This document shows positions 44,658-53,239 of a DNA stretch of 64,000 bases, in pieces. Source of the stretch: Muricomes sp049840515. Its GTDB lineage: Bacteria > Bacillota > Clostridia > Lachnospirales > Lachnospiraceae. The notes beneath the pieces are model-generated. The model was given only the letters and a program-made list of their open reading frames with translations, had not been told where the DNA came from and made no database searches. The stretch is taken from the NCBI GenBank assembly GCA_049840515.1, contig JASGKW010000002.1:72235-136234 (forward strand), given 5' to 3'. Made by a program: the position numbers and the translations under genes. Within the stretch, counting starts at the first letter, position 1, and every line of letters begins with the position of its first letter.

Positions 44658-45440
44658 CTATTTCCCGGCTTTTTCCACTGCCGCTTTCATACTTCTCACA
44701 TATTCTTTCAAAGATTCCTCAGCCTTGCTTCCATATTTCTCTATTATCCGGACAATGGCACTTCCCACAATGGCTCCATCGGAAACTGCTGCCATCTGTT
44801 CTGCCTGTTCAGGCGTGCTGATTCCAAAGCCCACCGCTGCCGGTACATCTGTCACTTCCCGGATTGATGAAATCATAGACGCGATATCCGTCTCTATATT
44901 GCTTCTCACCCCGGTAACACCCATAGATGAAACTACATAGATAAAGCCTTTTGCTTCTTTTGCAATCATCTGAATTCGCTGTTTTGAGGTTGGCCCTATC
45001 AGGGAAATAATATCTACCTGATGTGCCTCTGCAATTTCTGACATTTCCCCTTTTTCCTCATAAGGCAAATCAGGGATAATGATGCCATCTACCCCCAGTT
45101 CTTCACACTTTTGAAAAAAGTTTTCATATCCATAATGGAATACCGGATTCAAATAGGTCAGAAATACAAGCGGTATCTGGCTCTTTTCTCTTATCCTACT
45201 TACAATTTCAAAAACTCCATCTACAGTCATGCCCTCTTTTAATGCCCGGATATTTGCATCCTGAATTACAACGCCTTCCGCTGTAGGGTCAGAAAAGGGA
45301 ATGCCAATCTCCACCAAATCTGCTCCGGCCTCCTCAATTGCCTGAATGTAATCCACCGTTTTTTCCAATGACGGGTCACCCGCTGTCAAAAAAGCAATAA
45401 AAGCTTTTCCGTTCTCAAATGCATTTTTAATCTTACTCAT
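44658..45440 (-). CDS. trpA: Tryptophan synthase alpha chain
   Basis: TrpA cleaves indole-3-glycerol phosphate and passes indole to TrpB. The protein of about 260 residues has the catalytic Glu in DLVEIGIPFSDPTAEG, the second acid in GVDGIIIPDLPYEE, and the phosphate loop GFGISTPEQAEQM. Its ATG (45438-45440) overlaps the trpB stop, so translation is coupled. It is the last gene of the operon. Confidence 0.98.
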   Translation of the reverse strand: MSKIKNAFENGKAFIAFLTAGDPSLEKTVDYIQAIEEAGADLVEIGIPFSDPTAEGVVIQDANIRALKEGMTVDGVFEIVSRIREKSQIPLVFLTYLNPVFHYGYENFFQKCEELGVDGIIIPDLPYEEKGEMSEIAEAHQVDIISLIGPTSKQRIQMIAKEAKGFIYVVSSMGVTGVRSNIETDIASMISSIREVTDVPAAVGFGISTPEQAEQMAAVSDGAIVGSAIVRIIEKYGSKAEESLKEYVRSMKAAVEKAGK

Positions 45441-46617
45441 GGATGTCCACCCCCTTATATCTGGCAATCGCCGCCACATCTTTATCTCCACGCCCTGACA
45501 GGCAGATAATCATAATCTCGTCCTTTTTCATAGCGGGCGCAATTTTCTTTGCATATGCCACAGCATGGGCACTTTCCACCGCACAGATAATTCCTTCTGT
45601 CCTCGCCAGATACTCAAATGCCTCCACCGCTTCATCGTCAGTTATTGCCGCATATTCCGCTCTGCCCGAATCTCTCAGATATGCATGTTCCGGGCCGATT
45701 CCCGGATAGTCCAGACCGGCAGAAATAGAGTATACAGGAGCAATCTGGCCATGCTCATCCTGGCAGAAATATGATTTCATTCCATGAAACACTCCCTTTT
45801 CTCCCTTTGCCATCGTTGCTGCATGCTTATCTGTATCTATGCCGCTTCCTGCTGCCTCACATCCAATCAACTTTACTTCTGCATCCGGGATAAAATTATA
45901 AAACATTCCCATAGCATTGCTTCCGCCGCCCACACAGGCTAGTACTGCGGAAGGCAGTTTTCCCTCCATCTCCAGAATCTGTTCTCTGGCTTCCTGGCTG
46001 ATGATGCTCTGAAAATCTCTTACTATCATAGGGAACGGATGGGGCCCCATAACAGAACCGAGCACATAGTGGGTGTCAGATATCCTGCTGGTCCACTCCC
46101 GCATAGTCTCATTTACCGCATCTTTCAGTGTCTGAGTTCCGCTGGTCACTGAATGAACTTTTGTGCCCAGCAGCTCCATTCTGTATACATTCAAAGCCTG
46201 ACGGTCTGTGTCCTCTTTTCCCATAAACACTTCACATTCCAACCCCAGCAATGCCGCTGCCGTAGCTGTGGCAACACCATGCTGTCCTGCACCTGTCTCA
46301 GCAATCACCCTGGTCTTTCCCATCTTCTTTGCAAGAAGAACCTGTCCCAGCACGTTATTAATCTTGTGAGAACCTGTGTGATTCAAATCCTCTCTCTTTA
46401 AATAAATCTTTGCTCCACCTAAATCCTCTGTCATTTTCTCCGCATAATACAACCGGGACGGGCGGCCCGCATAATCATTTAACAGGGTGGTCAATTCCTC
46501 CTGAAATTTTGCATCTTTCCTGTAATATTCGTATTGTTCTTCCAAATGAATCAATTCGTTCATAAGTGTTTCAGAGATATACTGTCCTCCAAACTCACCG
46601 TATCTTCCTTTCGACAT
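45433..46617 (-). CDS. trpB: Tryptophan synthase beta chain
   Basis: TrpB condenses indole with serine through PLP. The 394-residue protein has the PLP lysine in LNHTGSHKINNVLGQ, the ETGAGQHGVATATAAALLG block, CVGGGSNAMGMF and LSGRGDKD near the end. It overlaps trpF at the 5' end and trpA at the 3' end. It is the standard TrpB1 form. Confidence 0.98.
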   Translation of the reverse strand: MSKGRYGEFGGQYISETLMNELIHLEEQYEYYRKDAKFQEELTTLLNDYAGRPSRLYYAEKMTEDLGGAKIYLKREDLNHTGSHKINNVLGQVLLAKKMGKTRVIAETGAGQHGVATATAAALLGLECEVFMGKEDTDRQALNVYRMELLGTKVHSVTSGTQTLKDAVNETMREWTSRISDTHYVLGSVMGPHPFPMIVRDFQSIISQEAREQILEMEGKLPSAVLACVGGGSNAMGMFYNFIPDAEVKLIGCEAAGSGIDTDKHAATMAKGEKGVFHGMKSYFCQDEHGQIAPVYSISAGLDYPGIGPEHAYLRDSGRAEYAAITDDEAVEAFEYLARTEGIICAVESAHAVAYAKKIAPAMKKDEIMIICLSGRGDKDVAAIARYKGVDIHE

Positions 46618-47218
46618 CTCGAATCCTCCTAACTGCCTCTCTTATTTTTTCTTTGTCTTTTTTACCTTCTGTTTCCACTCCACTGCTCATATCCACCCCG
46701 CAGGGCTGTACCTGCTGCGCCGCATCAGCGACATTCCCCGGATGCAGCCCTCCAGCTAGAAAAAATGGTTTTGCAAGATACCCAATGCGCCCATAATCAA
46801 ATGCCTGACCAGTGCCCCCTGCTCCGCTGTCTAAAAGCAGATAATCCACACTGCTGGAATCCCAGCACTCAATCTTTTCAGAAAAATCTTCTGCCGTCAT
46901 AGATATCGCCTTTATAACAGGAACATCACAGCACTTCTTCAAATTTTCCATATATTCCACATCCTCACTGCCGTGAAGCTGCACTACATCTATAATCATC
47001 CTTTCAGCCAAATCCAGTATAACATCCAGTTTCTCATCCACAAAAACTCCCACAGCCAATATGCCTGGATTCAACTCACTTTTAAGTAAAGCCGCCTGCT
47101 CAGGCGTGACATACCTGCGGCTGTTTTTCGCAAACACAAAGCCAATCAAATCCGGCCTAACTTCATTCACCGCCTCAATATCTTCAAGACGGGTCAGCCC
47201 ACAAATCTTAATCTTCAT
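46595..47218 (-). CDS. trpF: Phosphoribosylanthranilate isomerase
   Basis: TrpF performs the Amadori rearrangement of phosphoribosylanthranilate. The 207-residue TIM barrel begins MKIKICGLTRLEDI, with the catalytic Cys7, and has VQLHGSED, the second catalytic Asp in LLLDSGAGGTGQAFDY and LAGGLHPGNVADA. Start 47216-47218 follows GGAAGGAGGG. A pair of intergenic repeats lies between it and trpC. Confidence 0.97.
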   Translation of the reverse strand: MKIKICGLTRLEDIEAVNEVRPDLIGFVFAKNSRRYVTPEQAALLKSELNPGILAVGVFVDEKLDVILDLAERMIIDVVQLHGSEDVEYMENLKKCCDVPVIKAISMTAEDFSEKIECWDSSSVDYLLLDSGAGGTGQAFDYGRIGYLAKPFFLAGGLHPGNVADAAQQVQPCGVDMSSGVETEGKKDKEKIREAVRRIRDVERKIR

Positions 47219-47247
47219 AATCCCTCCTTCCTGCAAAGAATCTCCAC

Positions 47248-47321
47248 AAAGGGGTCAGTCCCTTTTGAACTCCATTATCAGAATATTCTGAAAACGGTCT
47301 GCAAAGGGGTCAGACCCCTTT
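47248..47321. repeat. Intergenic two-palindrome repeat, copy 3, plus solo first palindrome
   Basis: A complete element spans 47248-47290. It is followed 12 bases later by a second copy of only the first palindrome (47303-47321), which has perfect 9-base arms AAAGGGGTC and GACCCCTTT. The trpC stop codon (47310-47312) lies inside the solo palindrome. Confidence 0.9.
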
Positions 47322-48112
47322 GAACTCACTCAGCAGCTTGCTTTTATCGGCACTTCTCATGAGTGTTTCTCCTATCAGTACAGCATCTGTGCCATTTTTT
47401 CTCAACCGCCTTATGTCCTCAGCCGTTTTTATCCCACTTTCGGACACATATAGCACTTTATCAGGTACCAGGCTCCGAAGGCGCTCGCTTGTGTGAATAT
47501 CCACCTGAAATGTTTTTAAGTCTCTGTTATTTACTCCCACTATCTTTGCACCGCATTCCAAAGCTCTTTTTACTTCTTCTTCCGTATGTGCTTCCACCAA
47601 TACCGATAGTCCCAGTTCTTCGGCAATTCTCATATATTCCTGTAATTCTTGATTATCCAGTATTGCACAAATCAGGAGCACTGCTGATGCACCTATTATT
47701 TTTGCCTCATAGAGCATATAAGCATCTACTGTAAAATCTTTTCTTAAGATGGGGATGTTTACTTTCTGTGAAATTTCCTTTAAAAGGTGTCACTCCCCTG
47801 AAAATAATAAGGTTCCGTCAGAACTGACAGTGCGGATGCTCCCGCCGCTTCGTATTCTTCTGCTATTTTCAGATAAGGAAAATCTTCTGCTATCACGCCT
47901 TTTGAAGGGGAAGCTTTCTTTACTTCACAGATGAAAGACATTCCTTCTCTCTTCAAAACTCTTTCAAAAGGAAATGAAAACCTCCCTCCTTGCTCCTCTT
48001 TCTCTTTATATGCCAGCTTATATGCCTCTTCTTTTAATCTTTCCTCTGGTGTACTTTTCTTTTTTTCCTCTATTCTTACTCTTGTCTTAGCTGCAATTTC
48101 ATCTAATATCAT
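47310..48112 (-). CDS. trpC: Indole-3-glycerol phosphate synthase, frameshifted
   Basis: TrpC closes the indole ring. The N-terminal half (MILDEIAAKTRVRIEEKK, FICEVKKASPSKGVIAEDF, LSVLTEPYYFQGSDTF) and C-terminal half (EAKIIGASAVLLICAILDN, LVEAHTEEEV, VGVNNRDLKTFQVD, VSESGIKTAEDIRRL) are in different frames. Adding one base to the four-A run at 47782-47785 joins them through LKEISQKVNIPILRKDF. The length would be about 267 residues. The last residues, KGV, and the stop come from an intergenic repeat. The rest of the operon is intact, so a sequencing error is likely. Confidence 0.95.
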
Positions 48113-48123
48113 ATTTACCCGCC

Positions 48124-49143
48124 TTACTCTTCGTCATTGGAATACTGAATAAATTGCTCTAACTTTTCGTTAGCCTTACCACTGTCAATAGTTTCTTCGG
48201 CAAGCTTCACGCCCTCTTCCAGAGTATCCGCTTTCCCCGCCACATAAAGAGCCGCCCCGGCGTTTAAAAGAACTGCATTTCGTTTCGCTCCCCGCTCCTC
48301 ACCCTGCAAGATTGCACGGGCAATTTGGGCATTATCCTGTGGTGTTCCCCCTGTCAGCTCCGATTTATCACATCGGGCAAATCCAAACTGTTCCGGGGTA
48401 ATGGTGTAAGAGTGGAATTCTCCATCCTTGATTTCACACACAGTGGTAGGTGCACTCATAGATATTTCATCCAATTTATCCTGGCCGTAGACCACCATTG
48501 CATTTTTTACCCCCAGCTTCGCCAGCACTCTCGCCAGAGGCTCCACGAGCGCTTCTTCATACACTCCCATCACCTCCATATTTGCCCCTGCCGGGTTAGC
48601 CAGAGGGCCAAGAATATTAAAAATAGTCCGTATTCCCAACTCTTTTCTGACTGGCGCGACATATTTCATAGCAATATGGTAATTCTGGGCAAATAAGAAA
48701 CAGATTCCAATTTTCTCCAAGAGTTGTGCACTTTTCTCAGGCGGTATAGTAATTTTCACGCCAAGCGCCTCCAGGACGTCAGCCGCACCACTCTTGCTGG
48801 ATGCTGCACGGTTTCCATGTTTCGCTACAGGCACCCCCGCCGCCGCAATTACCAGAGAAGAGGTGGTTGAAATATTAAAAGAATTTGCCCCATCACCGCC
48901 TGTGCCTACAATTTCCAGGGCATCCACATTGTGCAAAAGCTTAACACAGTGCTCCCTCATGCCTGCTGCCGAAGCTGTAATCTCATCAATAGTCTCCCCC
49001 TTCAGGCTCATGGCCGTCAGATAAGAACTCATCTGCACATTGCTCGCTTCCCCGCTCATAATCTCATCCATAACCTGATAAGCTTCCTTATATGTCAAAT
49101 CTTCCTTGTTTGCTAACTTTAAAATTGCTTCTTTAATCATCAT
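48124..49143 (-). CDS. trpD: Anthranilate phosphoribosyltransferase
   Basis: TrpD adds PRPP to anthranilate. The 339-residue protein has the PRPP site VGTGGDGANSFNISTTSSLV, KHGNRAASSKSGAADVLEALG and RTIFNILGPLANPAG. It is a free-standing transferase, not fused to TrpG. trpC follows after 11 bases. Confidence 0.98.
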   Translation of the reverse strand: MMIKEAILKLANKEDLTYKEAYQVMDEIMSGEASNVQMSSYLTAMSLKGETIDEITASAAGMREHCVKLLHNVDALEIVGTGGDGANSFNISTTSSLVIAAAGVPVAKHGNRAASSKSGAADVLEALGVKITIPPEKSAQLLEKIGICFLFAQNYHIAMKYVAPVRKELGIRTIFNILGPLANPAGANMEVMGVYEEALVEPLARVLAKLGVKNAMVVYGQDKLDEISMSAPTTVCEIKDGEFHSYTITPEQFGFARCDKSELTGGTPQDNAQIARAILQGEERGAKRNAVLLNAGAALYVAGKADTLEEGVKLAEETIDSGKANEKLEQFIQYSNDEE

Positions 49144-49180
49144 AATTTATTTCCTTTCTACCACCTGCATGGCTGAACTG

Positions 49181-49741
49181 TTATAAAAAGTTTCTGATAA
49201 TTTGTGCCCCGTCCGGTGTCAAAATGGATTCTGGGTGAAACTGTACTCCATACACTGGATATTCCCGGTGCTCTACTGCCATGATTTCTCCATCTTTTGT
49301 CCGGGCTGTTACTTTGAGCGCAGAAGGCAGGGTTTCTTCATCCACCGCAAGTGAGTGATATCGGGCCACCTGTATGCTTTCCTTCATTCCCTTAAAGAGT
49401 TTACTGTCCCGGTCCAAAGATGCTTGTGATGTTTTCCCATGCATCAACTGTGTGGCATAAGTAATTTTTCCGCCGAACGCCTGGCAAATTGTCTGATGTC
49501 CCAGGCATACCCCAAGTATGGGGATTTCTCCCGCCAGCTTTTCTACAACTTCCAGACAAATGCCCGCATCATCAGGTCTGCCGGGCCCCGGTGACAGGAT
49601 GATAGCTTCCGGTTTCATTTCACGGATTTCCTCCACAGTTCTTTCGTCATTGCGGATGACCACAATATTTTCCTGTTCTGCTCCAATCAATTGATATAGA
49701 TTGTAAGAAAAACTGTCATAATTATCAATCAATACTATCAT
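49181..49741 (-). CDS. trpG: Anthranilate synthase component II (glutamine amidotransferase)
   Basis: TrpG supplies ammonia from glutamine to TrpE. The 186-residue class I amidotransferase has the nucleophile in GVCLGHQTIC and the catalytic His-Glu in VQFHPESIL. The motif LSPGPGRPDDAG is also present. Its ATG overlaps the trpE stop (ATGA). It may also serve p-aminobenzoate synthesis, as in Bacillus, since no pab genes are seen here. Confidence 0.97.
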   Translation of the reverse strand: MIVLIDNYDSFSYNLYQLIGAEQENIVVIRNDERTVEEIREMKPEAIILSPGPGRPDDAGICLEVVEKLAGEIPILGVCLGHQTICQAFGGKITYATQLMHGKTSQASLDRDSKLFKGMKESIQVARYHSLAVDEETLPSALKVTARTKDGEIMAVEHREYPVYGVQFHPESILTPDGAQIIRNFL

Positions 49742-51216
49742 GATTCCATCCCCTCTCCCGCTTTTTCAATGGCATTTGTCACAGCTTTGGCCTTATTCAG
49801 ACATTCTTGATATTCCATCTCAGGCACACTGTCCGCTACAATTCCAGCCCCGGAACACACATAAATATGTCCGCTCTTGGCATAGGCCATTCTGATAGCG
49901 ATACACGTATCTAAGTTTCCTGTAAAATCAATGTATCCCACCGCGCCACCGTAGATGCCGCGCTTACAGTCTTCCAACTCATCAATAATCTCACATGCCC
50001 GTATTTTAGGCGCTCCGGATAAAGTTCCTGCGGGGAGAATTGCATCTATGGTGTCCATAAAATCTTTGTCTTCCCGAATTTCACCTCTCACGGTAGAACC
50101 AATATGCATTACATGTGAAAACCTCTCAATACTCTGATATTTTTCTAATTTCACTGTACCAATCTTACTGATTTTTCCAATATCATTTCTTCCCAAATCC
50201 ACCAGCATATTATGTTCTGCCAGTTCTTTTTCATCTGCCAGAAGTTCCTGCTCCAGACGCTGGTCCTCCTCATAGGTATCTCCCCGTTTCCTCGTACCCG
50301 CCAAAGGAAAGGTGTGAAGTTCTCCATCCTCCAGCTTAACCAGTGTTTCAGGGGAAGCACCCGCAATTTCAATATCCTTGCTGGAAAAATAAAACATATA
50401 GGGTGAGGGGTTCGTACTTCTCAAAACCCGGTACACATCCAGAATACTTCCCTCTATTTCCGCCGACAGACGGTTGGATAACACCACCTGGAAAATATCT
50501 CCCTCATAGATATGATGTTTTGCCTGCTCTACCATCTTGCAGTATGTTTCCTCTGTAAAATGAGGTTTCAGTTCACTTTTTAATGTCAGTGGAGCATACT
50601 GTTTTCGTTCTCCTGTTGTCACAATGCTTTTTAGTCTGTCCAGACGCCCAAGTGCTTTTTCATATTCCTGTTTTACATCTCCGTCCAGCGACATGCTTAC
50701 AATCAAAATCATTTTCTGCCTTAAATTATCAAATACAATAACCTGGTCAAAAAGCATCAAATCCACATCTCTAAAATGTGCTTCATCTCTCGCGTTAAGT
50801 TTTAATGATGGTTCTGCATACTTAATATAATCATAAGAAAAATATCCTACCAGACCACCCGTAAAAGAAGGCATTCCCTCTACTTTCGGTGCCCGGTGAT
50901 TTTCCACAATCTCACGAATGTATTCTCCCGGATAGGCAGTCTCAAACTCTTTTGTTTCTCCATTCTTAATGCAGCACACTCCATTTCTGCAGCTAATCTC
51001 CATGGTAGGTTCAAACCCCAGAAAGCTATAACGTCCCCAACGTTTAGCATCCTCAGCACTCTCCAGCATATAACAATGCTCACTCACATTTTTCAAGACC
51101 TGTAACACCCCGATAGGTGTATACATATCTGAAAATAACTCTACACTAACCGGCATGGTGTGATATTTGCCGGTTGCCGCAAACTCTTTTGCTTTCTTTA
51201 AATCTGGATAAGCCAT
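49738..51216 (-). CDS. trpE: Anthranilate synthase component I
   Basis: TrpE converts chorismate to anthranilate. The 492-residue protein has an N-terminal regulatory domain with the tryptophan-binding LLESAEDAKRWGRYSFLG segment. The C-terminal chorismate-binding domain shows LVKLEDGELHTFPLAGTRKRG, DLGRNDIGKIS, LPAGTLSGAPKIRA and GGAVGYIDF. It heads the trpEGDCFBA operon behind a T-box and an intergenic repeat. Confidence 0.98.
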   Translation of the reverse strand: MAYPDLKKAKEFAATGKYHTMPVSVELFSDMYTPIGVLQVLKNVSEHCYMLESAEDAKRWGRYSFLGFEPTMEISCRNGVCCIKNGETKEFETAYPGEYIREIVENHRAPKVEGMPSFTGGLVGYFSYDYIKYAEPSLKLNARDEAHFRDVDLMLFDQVIVFDNLRQKMILIVSMSLDGDVKQEYEKALGRLDRLKSIVTTGERKQYAPLTLKSELKPHFTEETYCKMVEQAKHHIYEGDIFQVVLSNRLSAEIEGSILDVYRVLRSTNPSPYMFYFSSKDIEIAGASPETLVKLEDGELHTFPLAGTRKRGDTYEEDQRLEQELLADEKELAEHNMLVDLGRNDIGKISKIGTVKLEKYQSIERFSHVMHIGSTVRGEIREDKDFMDTIDAILPAGTLSGAPKIRACEIIDELEDCKRGIYGGAVGYIDFTGNLDTCIAIRMAYAKSGHIYVCSGAGIVADSVPEMEYQECLNKAKAVTNAIEKAGEGMES

Positions 51217-51240
51217 AAATACTCCTTTCAGTCAGGGATT

Positions 51241-51290
51241 TCTTCAAAGGGGTCTGACCCCTTTGAAGACCATTTTCTGAATATTCTGAT
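51241..51290. repeat. Intergenic two-palindrome repeat, copy 4
   Basis: The first palindrome is perfect over 14-base arms (TCTTCAAAGGGGTC / GACCCCTTTGAAGA) around one T, followed by CATTTT and the near-palindrome CTGAATATTCTG. It lies between the T-box terminator and the trpE ribosome binding site. Confidence 0.9.
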
Positions 51291-51306
51291 TTTTCCTGAA
51301 TAATAC

Positions 51307-51607
51307 AAAAAATCCGCCCCTGACATTACAAATTTAGGTAATGTCAAGGACGGATTGAAAATTCAATTCGCGGTGCCACCTTGATTCACAGAAGACGATT
51401 CCCCTGTGCACTTAACAAGATACTAACATATCTCTGGCGACTGACGTACGCCCTTACGTCATGTTATACTAAGCTTTCAGCCTTTCCCACATGCCCTCAG
51501 CGGTCCATTTAACAAACTGCGTTTACCTGATTCCCACCACCTCAGGCTCTCTGTGAATGCACGATATGTTTTTATCTCCGCTTCAACGGTTTCACTTATG
51601 AAGTTAT
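51307..51607 (-). promoter_or_regulatory. Tryptophan T-box leader
   Basis: This leader senses uncharged tRNA and controls the trp operon by antitermination. The minus strand carries the T-box sequence AAGGTGGCACCGCG (51369-51382) and a terminator with arms AATCCGCCCCTGACATTAC and its partner (51311-51356) ending in a T-run. The likely specifier codon in the stem I internal loop is TGG (complement of 51505-51507, context AAATGGACC), read as tryptophan. AGAGAGC-like and distal loop elements are present, giving a leader of about 300 nt. Confidence 0.92.
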
Positions 51608-51613
51608 GGTCTA

Positions 51614-51643
51614 TTATATACGCTCTTCTTCAAAAATGTCAAT
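51614..51643 (-). promoter_or_regulatory. trp operon promoter
   Basis: TTGACA and TATAAT on the minus strand are spaced by 18 bases, with the start site predicted about 51607, right at the T-box 5' end. Confidence 0.85.
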
Positions 51644-51707
51644 GTGCAAATTTATCTTTTTTCACACTTTTGTTTTACATTTTGTTCTTTCCGCGTTTAA
51701 CTACTTA

Positions 51708-52337
51708 TTAAATTCCCTTTTTATACAGCAAATAAGAATATGCAGAGGGGATAATCAAAATTGCAGCTATGACCACTATGAACAATATCAGAAGCTGCAA
51801 AAATGCGTTTAAAATAAATATAAGCCCTCCTGCAATAAACAGCTTTCCTGAAAGCCTGCTGGTCCGGTTCCAGTTCTCTGTGCTGTTTAGCGTCCATGGC
51901 AGCCTGATTCCCACCGTGTAGCTTTGTTTACTCTTTGGCATATAATTTCCAATTGCAAGAAACATGACTCCTATCAGAAGACACGCCCCCATACCTATGT
52001 TCAAATGCATCCCCACTGCCATGCCATAAATCATAAGACAGCAAACCCATGATGTGACGGGAACAATACAGAGCACTACATTTAACATTTTAGGACTGAT
52101 ATTTTTTCTCTTAGGATCATTTAAAGTTCCAAATATGCAAATCAGATGTATCAGCAGCAATAATGAGGGCAGGCCAAACACTGCGAAACCTTTGCTGCTC
52201 CAACCATTTGCCACATTATTCATTCCCCAGTGCGTGGCAATTGTATCCGGCAGTTTATTCCAGAGTAAAATCCCCGCCAACATTGGAAGTATGGCCATGA
52301 TACTTGTGATAATTATTCTTTTCAAATATAGTTTCAT
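51708..52337 (-). CDS. SdpI/DUF1648 family membrane protein
   Basis: This 209-residue protein has about six membrane helices and the DUF1648 start LPDTIATHWGMNNVANGWSSK. A later KSKQSYTVGIRLPWTLNSTENWNRTSRLSGKL segment is typical of SdpI. In Bacillus SdpI confers immunity to the SdpC toxin and signals to SdpR. Its start overlaps the regulator gene's end. No sdpC-like toxin gene is visible here. Confidence 0.9.
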   Translation of the reverse strand: MKLYLKRIIITSIMAILPMLAGILLWNKLPDTIATHWGMNNVANGWSSKGFAVFGLPSLLLLIHLICIFGTLNDPKRKNISPKMLNVVLCIVPVTSWVCCLMIYGMAVGMHLNIGMGACLLIGVMFLAIGNYMPKSKQSYTVGIRLPWTLNSTENWNRTSRLSGKLFIAGGLIFILNAFLQLLILFIVVIAAILIIPSAYSYLLYKKGI

Positions 52338-52338
52338 A

Positions 52339-52605
52339 TTATTTATCTCCTTTCAAGTCTGACAGCCAAAGCATAATTTCCTCCACTACCGAGGTGTTCA
52401 ATTCATAATAAACATAATTCTTCACCTTTGTCTCCCATACCAGATCAGCCTTTTTTAATACGCCAAGATGATAAGAAATGGTTGCCCCTGTCATATCAAA
52501 ATGACTTCCGATTTCCCCGGCAGAGAGAGGCGCTTCTTTCAGCAATACTAATATCTCCCTGCGCACGGGGTCTGACAGCGCCTTAAATGTCTCTGCAAAA
52601 CTCAT
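52339..52605 (-). CDS. ArsR/SdpR family autorepressor
   Basis: This 88-residue winged-helix protein has ALSDPVRREILVLLKEAPLSAGEIGSHFDMTGATISYHLGVLKKADLV, a classic ArsR/SdpR reading. It lacks the metal-binding cysteines of ArsR sensors. The ATG at 52603-52605 is favoured by GGAAGG six bases upstream. It is coupled to the sdpI-like gene, and two identical-type palindromes lie upstream. Confidence 0.92.
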   Translation of the reverse strand: MSFAETFKALSDPVRREILVLLKEAPLSAGEIGSHFDMTGATISYHLGVLKKADLVWETKVKNYVYYELNTSVVEEIMLWLSDLKGDK

Positions 52606-52637
52606 CCGCATCCTTCCTTCCTTTCTTTCTCAAAACC

Positions 52638-52659
52638 TATTTAGAAATCTATCTAATTA
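52638..52659. promoter_or_regulatory. SdpR-type operator candidate 1
   Basis: TATTTAGA-N6-TCTAATTA lies 33 bases upstream of the regulator start, matching the second palindrome at 52694-52715 with one arm mismatch. Confidence 0.6.
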
Positions 52660-52689
52660 CTTTATATCACAGCCGACAGTAAAAAACAA

Positions 52690-52719
52690 CAGGTATTTAG
52701 AATTTTATCTAAATACCTG
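52690..52719. promoter_or_regulatory. Operator candidate 2 and terminator hairpin
   Basis: CAGGTATTTAGA and TCTAAATACCTG are perfect 12-base arms around six bases. The core is the same TATTTAGA-N6-TCTAAATA as candidate 1. In the minus direction it is followed by TTGTTTTTT, so it can also terminate the gene at 52737-53051. Confidence 0.65.
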
Positions 52720-52736
52720 TTTTCAACCAAATCCCA

Positions 52737-53051
52737 CTATTTATTTTTCTGATTTGTTCTTGTTTTTCTTGTTCTGTCACTGCCAAAGACATCAAGGATA
52801 TCTATATCAGGCATACCCACACTTCTATATGATTCAGATAATTGGGGACTTACCATTGCTTTTGACGTCTTTTTGCTGCCCATAGCCTCTTCTTCCGTCT
52901 CAAACAATCTGTCTTCCGGTAACTTCAACGCACCGCATGCCCCAATCAATTGTACAATATAAGTTTTACCCTGCTTGCTGACGACCTTTACCTGAACTAC
53001 CTCTGAATTATCCTCTAAAATAAAGCATGTATCACCACGTTTAAACGGCAT
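52737..53051 (-). CDS. Conserved small protein, function unknown
   Basis: I do not recognise this protein of about 104 residues. The N-terminal 50 residues (MPFKRGDTCFILEDNSEVVQ, then VKVVSKQGKTYIVQLIG) look like a small SH3-like beta barrel. RLFETEEEAMGSKK and a basic, low-complexity C-terminus (GSDRTRKTRTNQKNK) follow. It has no signal or membrane segment. The ATG at 53049-53051 is preferred over a GTG nine bases earlier because GGAGG lies 8 bases upstream. Nucleic-acid binding is a guess from the basic tail. Confidence 0.7.
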   Translation of the reverse strand: MPFKRGDTCFILEDNSEVVQVKVVSKQGKTYIVQLIGACGALKLPEDRLFETEEEAMGSKKTSKAMVSPQLSESYRSVGMPDIDILDVFGSDRTRKTRTNQKNK

Positions 53052-53191
53052 GTCACCCACCTCCTTCGATTACAAATCATTAAATCTAATACATACTATA
53101 CGTTTTTTCCCTCTTGATGTCAACTTTGATATGCAAACATAATTAAACTCACAACGCTTTACCTTGATTTTAAATTTAAAATAATAATATA

Positions 53192-53221
53192 TTGACATTA
53201 TTGTGTATCACACAGTATAAT
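53192..53221 (+). promoter_or_regulatory. PadR promoter with operator
   Basis: TTGACA and TATAAT are spaced by 18 bases. Between and over the -10 lies the palindrome TATTGTGT-ATC-ACACAGTA (53199-53217) with one mismatch, an ideal place for PadR repression. Confidence 0.75.
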
Positions 53222-53239
53222 ATTAATGAGGTGATATTT

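Noticed and set aside
51708..52605. A complete sdp toxin-immunity system
   Set aside because: Only the regulator and immunity-like protein are found; no SdpC-like toxin or processing genes lie within several kilobases.
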